Positions 60,072 to 64,000 of a stretch of DNA of 64,000 nt are shown in pieces (the stretch's first letter is position 1; every line of letters begins with the position of its first letter). The stretch is from Litorimonas sp039975855. Its GTDB lineage: Bacteria; Pseudomonadota; Alphaproteobacteria; Caulobacterales; Maricaulaceae. The notes below the pieces were generated by a model, which made no database searches, was not told the DNA's origin, and worked only from the letters and a program-made list of their open reading frames with translations. Position numbers and translations under genes: made by a program. The DNA lies in contig JBDWGH010000003.1 in NCBI GenBank assembly GCA_039975855.1, positions 496,001 to 560,000 on the forward strand, read 5' to 3'.

Positions 60072-61538
60072 CTATGCCACTTCCACAAGGAATGAGAGTT
60101 GGTTTCGTCCGAGTAGTTTGCGATCGCGATCAATGAGCGGTGTTGGATAGCACCCAGTAAAGCAATGGTCCGTATATTGCGGTTCGTCTTCCTCACGAAA
60201 TTTCTCACCCATAGCCCAATATAGACCTTCGACAGATAGGAATCCGAGACTGTCAACTTCCAACATGGAGGTCATTTCTTCCAAAGAGTAATTCGCCGCG
60301 ATGAGCTTTTCCTTGGATGGCATATCAATACCGTAATGGTCAGGATATTTGATAGGCGGGGAGGCCGAGCGGAAGTGCACTTCCTTGGCGCCCGCAGCTT
60401 TGATCATGCGAACGATTTTGGTCGATGTCGTACCGCGTACAATGGAATCGTCCACGAGCAATACGCGCTTGCCTTCGATCATAGCACGATTGGCAGAATG
60501 CTTTAGTTTCACACCCATGTCTCGGATTTGCTGCGTCGGTTGAATAAAAGTTCGGCCGACATAATGGTTTCTGATGATGCCTAACTCAAAGGGAATACCC
60601 GTCGCTTGTGAGAACCCTAGCGCCGCGGGTACGCCGCTATCCGGAACAGGAATAATAACATCAACGTTTGCCGGCGTTTCCTCCGCTAGGCGTTGTCCCA
60701 TGCGTTTCCGAACTTCATAAACAGATTTGCCGCCAACGACGCTGTCAGGACGAGCAAAATAAACGAACTCAAAAATACAGGGGCGAGATTTAGCATTTGG
60801 GAAAGCGGTAAAGCTGCGGATTCCATCCGCATTAATGACAACGACTTCGCCAGGTTCAACCTCACGGATGAACTCCGCATCGATCATGTCAAAGGCACAA
60901 GTCTCTGAGGCCAAAACATAGCTGTCGCCGATACGGCCGATAAGAAGAGGACGAATTCCGTGCCTGTCACGGGCTCCAATGAGCATGTTTTCTGTCATTC
61001 CAACAAAAGCATACCCGCCGTCTACTTGTCGGATAGCGGCGACGAGACGGTCAATAAACTCGCCTTCTTTTGCGCGCGCGATAAGATGAATGACGACTTC
61101 GGTGTCTGAGGTAGACTGGAAAATTGCGCCTTTTTTTACGAGCTGTTCCCGCAATGTGTAGGCGTTCGTAATATGCCCGTTATGGGCGAGGGCGAAACCG
61201 CCCGTATGAAGTTCTGAAAATAAAGGCTGAACGTTCCGTAAGACAGTTTGTCCGGCTGTGGAATATCTGACATGACCGATCGAAATATGACCGCCAAGAC
61301 GTTCGGAAGGATCATCGCCTGTAAAATTATCCCCGACGAGCCCGAGGTGGCGTTCAGTCCGGAATTGCTGACCGTCGGTAGCGGCGATGCCGCAGGCTTC
61401 TTGTCCTCTATGTTGAAGAGCATGCAAACCGAGAGCGGTCAGAGAGGCGGCATTTTCTATACCGAAAATCCCGAAGACTCCGCACTCTTCTCGGATTTTG
61501 TCATCATTCGGATCAAAGGTAGCGCTGGGATTGCTCAT
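60072..61538 (-). CDS. purF: Amidophosphoribosyltransferase
   Basis: First step of purine synthesis, PRPP + glutamine to phosphoribosylamine. 488 residues; the Ntn nucleophile is Cys19 after an 18-residue propeptide (REECGVFG). PRPP loop VLLVDDSIVRGTTS and ALQHRGQEACGI are clear. The B. subtilis-type enzyme has four Fe-S cysteines; here only the first (in RPCIFEF) and the last (in DHCFTG) remain, with Asp in YPDHYG and Thr replacing the others, so it has a propeptide but no cluster. Four-base overlap with cvpA upstream. Confidence 0.97.
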   Translation of the reverse strand: MSNPSATFDPNDDKIREECGVFGIFGIENAASLTALGLHALQHRGQEACGIAATDGQQFRTERHLGLVGDNFTGDDPSERLGGHISIGHVRYSTAGQTVLRNVQPLFSELHTGGFALAHNGHITNAYTLREQLVKKGAIFQSTSDTEVVIHLIARAKEGEFIDRLVAAIRQVDGGYAFVGMTENMLIGARDRHGIRPLLIGRIGDSYVLASETCAFDMIDAEFIREVEPGEVVVINADGIRSFTAFPNAKSRPCIFEFVYFARPDSVVGGKSVYEVRKRMGQRLAEETPANVDVIIPVPDSGVPAALGFSQATGIPFELGIIRNHYVGRTFIQPTQQIRDMGVKLKHSANRAMIEGKRVLLVDDSIVRGTTSTKIVRMIKAAGAKEVHFRSASPPIKYPDHYGIDMPSKEKLIAANYSLEEMTSMLEVDSLGFLSVEGLYWAMGEKFREEDEPQYTDHCFTGCYPTPLIDRDRKLLGRNQLSFLVEVA

Positions 61539-62236
61539 TGTCCTGACTCCAATATGTCTTCTGTTAGTCCGTCAATATCGCCGTCTTTTATGCGCTCGGC
61601 ATAGGTCTTTACCTTGGCGAATGGCAAGGCTCTTAATCCTGCTCCGATTTTTTCTAAGAGCGGATAAAAGGTCGAGTTTGTGAGCATATCTGGCAAAGGC
61701 TTGGGGCCCCCTTCCATTTGGTCACGCATGGACTTTGGCATTTTATTTAAGACTTCGTCGTAAATACCCTGTTCGATAAGGTTTTTCTTATAGTCCTGTG
61801 CTTCCGCCGCAGCGCGGTTTCCAGCCGTTAAAACCAAAACACCGAGTGCGGCGATGATGAGTCCGCGAGCGATACCGAAACCTGCGCCCAATAGACGGTC
61901 GAGAAGACCAGGTTCTTTGCCAGCAATGGATTTGCCGACTTTTGACATGATTAGAACCATGATGAGGTAAACGATAAAAAAGACACCTACTAACAGTGCA
62001 CCATCAGCCAGCCAGGCCGGGGAAATGAAGTCTTGGGCAGCAAATCGAAACTGTCCCCAAACGAATAATGTCGCGATTGCAGCGACCAGAAGTGCGGCGA
62101 TAGAAATAATTTCTCTTAGAAACCCGCGCGACGCGGCGTAGAGCATTGAAATCAAGAGGATAATCAGAACGACAATATCGAAGCCGTTAAAATCCCAAGG
62201 ACCGATTGAAACAAGATACAGGGTTTGGGCAGTCAT
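61535..62236 (-). CDS. CvpA-family membrane protein
   Basis: 233 residues, four helices in the first 145 (VVLIILLISMLYAASRGFLREI, AALLVAAIATLFVWG, LVGVFFIVYLIMVLIM, FGIARGLIIAALGVLVL) and a soluble tail. Family needed for colicin V secretion in E. coli; its general role is unclear. Always next to purF in this group and overlapping it by four bases. Confidence 0.9.
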   Translation of the reverse strand: MTAQTLYLVSIGPWDFNGFDIVVLIILLISMLYAASRGFLREIISIAALLVAAIATLFVWGQFRFAAQDFISPAWLADGALLVGVFFIVYLIMVLIMSKVGKSIAGKEPGLLDRLLGAGFGIARGLIIAALGVLVLTAGNRAAAEAQDYKKNLIEQGIYDEVLNKMPKSMRDQMEGGPKPLPDMLTNSTFYPLLEKIGAGLRALPFAKVKTYAERIKDGDIDGLTEDILESGQ

Positions 62237-62255
62237 GAGGCGGGCGAGTCTCCAG

Positions 62256-63671
62256 CTAGGCGGCCCAACTCGTAGGGTGATCGAGACCGCTTTCTGTACT
62301 CGCCTCTACACGGCGGATGAGGTCGGGCAAAGCCTTGATTGCAATGATAGGCAGGGGTGCGTTGTCATTTTGATCTCGACCATCCTTCCGTTTCTGAGGT
62401 TTGGCTGTGATTGCGCGGTCAAAACCTAGTTTCGCGGCTTCTTTCAGGCGGGCGTCAGCTCGACCAACGGGTCGAACATCGCCAGAGAGACTAATTTCAC
62501 CAAATACGACCGAATCGGATGGTAGAGGCACATCGAAAGCGGATGAGGCAATTGCGGCGGCAACGGCTAGGTCGGCAGCAGGCTCATTAATCCGTAAACC
62601 TCCTGCTACATTCAGATAGACGTCCTTACCCGCAAAGCTCACGCCACATCTGGTCTCCAATACAGCCAGAACCATAGCTAAACGGCTGCTATCCCAGCCT
62701 GTCACAGACCGTCGAGGCGTACCAAAAGCGGCTGGCGCTACTAAGGCTTGGATTTCTGTCAAAACGGGGCGTGACCCTTCCAGTCCAGCAAAGACTGCGG
62801 CACCGGAGGAGGCTTCGCCGCGTCCATCCAGAAAAAGTGCAGACGGATTAGGCACTTCTGCCAAACCACTTTCGCGCATTTCAAAAACGCCAATTTCGTC
62901 AGTGGGTCCAAATCTATTCTTATGCGCTCGCAATATTCGAAACTGGTGGGCGCGATCGCCCTCGAAATACAGAACAGCGTCGACCATATGTTCCACAACG
63001 CGTGGTCCTGCAATTTGTCCGTCCTTCGTAACATGACCTACAAGGATGACGCATGCACCGCTCTTTTTGGCAAACCGCGTGAGTTCTTGCGAACATGCCC
63101 GAACTTGCGCGACCGTTCCGGGCGCAGCGCCAAGCTGGTCTGTCCAGAGTGTCTGTATGGAGTCGATGATGACGACATCGGGTTTCGAACTTATAAGGCC
63201 GTCTAGAATTGGCCCGAGGGACGTTTCCGAAGCGAGATTGACCGGATGTTTTGAGACACCTAGCCGCTTTGCACGGCGGCGCACTTGTCCTGTTGACTCT
63301 TCACCCGTGATATAAGCCGTTTTTAACCCACTTGCTGCGAGTTGACCCGTTGCTTGCAATAAAAGCGTAGACTTTCCAATGCCTGGGTCGCCGCCAACTA
63401 ATATGGCGGAACCCGGGACTAACCCGCCACCGGTTACGCGGTCCAATTCGGCAATCCCTGTTTTTAAACGAGGGACATCTTTTGACTCACCGCCCAGATC
63501 AACAAAGGCCATCCCGCGTCCTTTGCGTCGTTTATGGGCCGGTTTTGCGTTTTGGCTCTGGGTTTCTTCAACCAAGGTGTTCCATTCGCCGCATGAGTCG
63601 CAACGGCCCGCCCATTTGCCGTGAACGCTCCCGCAGGACTGGCATACGAAGATTGTCGACGGCTTTGGCAT
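62256..63671 (-). CDS. radA: DNA repair protein RadA
   Basis: RecA-like ATPase that helps branch migration in recombination. 471 residues: N-terminal zinc finger CQSC ... CDSC (Cys10, 13, 24, 27), Walker A GGDPGIGKST, the RadA-specific HKNRFGPTDEIGVFEM, and a C-terminal Lon-protease-like domain. Typical neighbour of cvpA-purF in alphaproteobacteria. Confidence 0.97.
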   Translation of the reverse strand: MPKPSTIFVCQSCGSVHGKWAGRCDSCGEWNTLVEETQSQNAKPAHKRRKGRGMAFVDLGGESKDVPRLKTGIAELDRVTGGGLVPGSAILVGGDPGIGKSTLLLQATGQLAASGLKTAYITGEESTGQVRRRAKRLGVSKHPVNLASETSLGPILDGLISSKPDVVIIDSIQTLWTDQLGAAPGTVAQVRACSQELTRFAKKSGACVILVGHVTKDGQIAGPRVVEHMVDAVLYFEGDRAHQFRILRAHKNRFGPTDEIGVFEMRESGLAEVPNPSALFLDGRGEASSGAAVFAGLEGSRPVLTEIQALVAPAAFGTPRRSVTGWDSSRLAMVLAVLETRCGVSFAGKDVYLNVAGGLRINEPAADLAVAAAIASSAFDVPLPSDSVVFGEISLSGDVRPVGRADARLKEAAKLGFDRAITAKPQKRKDGRDQNDNAPLPIIAIKALPDLIRRVEASTESGLDHPTSWAA

Positions 63672-63805
63672 GGGGGCTATCTTTCACATTCCATGTATTC
63701 TGTCAAAGATTTGTTTCTGCTTTGTTCTCATTTCGTGAGCGGCGCTGTAAGTGAATCTTAACCAAGCTTGGCTGATAATGGTGTTGAATTTTGGGAGGGC
63801 TAGCC

Positions 63806-64000
63806 GTGAAATGGGCTAAGCAATCGGTCGTGTGGGGCGACCTTCGAAAAATAGGATTGGCGTTTGCCTTTGTGCCTGCATTGTTGATGCAAGCGGACGC
63901 GTCTGTTGTAGATCGACCGTTTTTTCGCGCGAATGCGCTAGTTATTATTTTTTCTGGCGGTGACTTTGTTGAGAATGACGGCGCCGCGCCGCTCGCGCAT
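63806..64000 (+). CDS. N-terminal part of a secreted protein (runs off window)
   Basis: 65 codons from a GTG with GGGAGGG ten bases upstream. A basic n-region (KWAKQSVVWGDLRK), a hydrophobic stretch (IGLAFAFVPALLMQ) and an Ala/Ser cleavage region make a signal peptide likely; the mature start is VVDRPFFRANALVIIF. Too short to identify. It is divergent from radA with a 134-bp gap that includes the palindrome CCAAGCTTGG. Confidence 0.6.
   Translation, partial: MKWAKQSVVWGDLRKIGLAFAFVPALLMQADASVVDRPFFRANALVIIFSGGDFVENDGAAPLAH

Noticed and set aside
63757..63770. CtrA-like TTAACCAA next to the palindrome CCAAGCTTGG
   Set aside because: Half-site has a mismatch and no partner at the right spacing.
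1..64000. CRISPR arrays, prophage, insertion sequences, integrons
   Set aside because: No regularly spaced repeats, transposase, integrase or phage structural genes were seen on either strand.

Overview
The window looks like chromosomal DNA of a marine alphaproteobacterium, most probably of the Maricaulales / Hyphomonadaceae-Robiginitomaculum side of the class (inference). Support: alphaproteobacterial gene orders (erpA-dgt, SPOR-nagZ-scpAB-tatABC, yajC-secDF, ssb-gyrA-coaD-ppi-queA-tgt, bamB-der), a tRNA-His lacking G-1 and carrying A73, a direct-repeat SOS box of the GAAC-N7-GAAC type beside ssb/uvrA, DUF2336 and DUF2330 genes, and a nickel superoxide dismutase typical of marine bacteria. 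Base composition is moderate (about half G+C). I see no prophage, insertion sequence, integron or CRISPR array.

Layout. 1-2.3 kb: aroQ and the 5' part of accB (minus), thiS-thiG and secG (plus). 2.4-5.9 kb: pyrG, a YceI-like lipoprotein, a decayed second copy of the pyrG 3' end, a DUF6891-like membrane protein and erpA. 5.9-16 kb: a long plus-strand housekeeping block: dGTPase, SPOR protein, nagZ, scpA-scpB, tatA-tatB-tatC, LysM protein, yajC-secD-secF. 16-17 kb: nickel SOD (sodN) with its maturation protease (sodX) and a small His-rich membrane protein. 17-22 kb: phytoene/squalene-synthase-like protein, DUF4153 protein, trmFO, membrane protein. 22-28 kb: an almost gene-free 0.56-kb stretch, two tandem paralogues with TonB C-terminal domains separated by a decayed fragment of the uvrA 3' end, then uvrA. 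28-41 kb: ssb, three accessory genes (127-aa unknown, RnfD-like, DUF2330), gyrA, a penicillin/AHL-acylase-like lipoprotein, coaD, two cyclophilins, queA, tgt, tRNA-Lys. 41-48 kb: OmpA-like porin with a strong terminator, phenylalanine hydroxylase, a 1002-aa AsmA protein, an M48 protease, tRNA-His. 48-54 kb: DUF2336 protein, nadK, a beta-barrel candidate, cytochrome c, acyl-CoA dehydrogenase, panB. 54-58 kb: TPR protein-bamB-der. 58-59.4 kb: a self-contained operon of two DERD-motif membrane proteins and an XRE repressor behind two near-identical palindromic operators. 59.4-64 kb: SDR, purF, cvpA, radA and the start of one more gene.

The genes mainly serve envelope biogenesis and protein export (SecG, YajC-SecDF, TatABC, BamB, OmpA, AsmA, SPOR, NagZ), nucleotide and cofactor synthesis (PyrG, PurF, CoaD, PanB, NadK, ThiSG), tRNA modification (TrmFO, QueA, Tgt) and DNA maintenance (UvrA, Ssb, GyrA, ScpAB, RadA).

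The most noteworthy points are two scars of partial duplication, in which 3' ends of pyrG and uvrA survive as degraded translatable remnants beside neighbouring genes; the XRE/DERD operon with twin operators; a queuine tRNA-ribosyltransferase lacking two of its four zinc ligands; an RnfD-like/DUF2330 pair inserted between ssb and gyrA; the nickel-SOD operon with a His-rich mini membrane protein; and five of eight convergent gene pairs that share exactly four bases through reciprocal stop codons.
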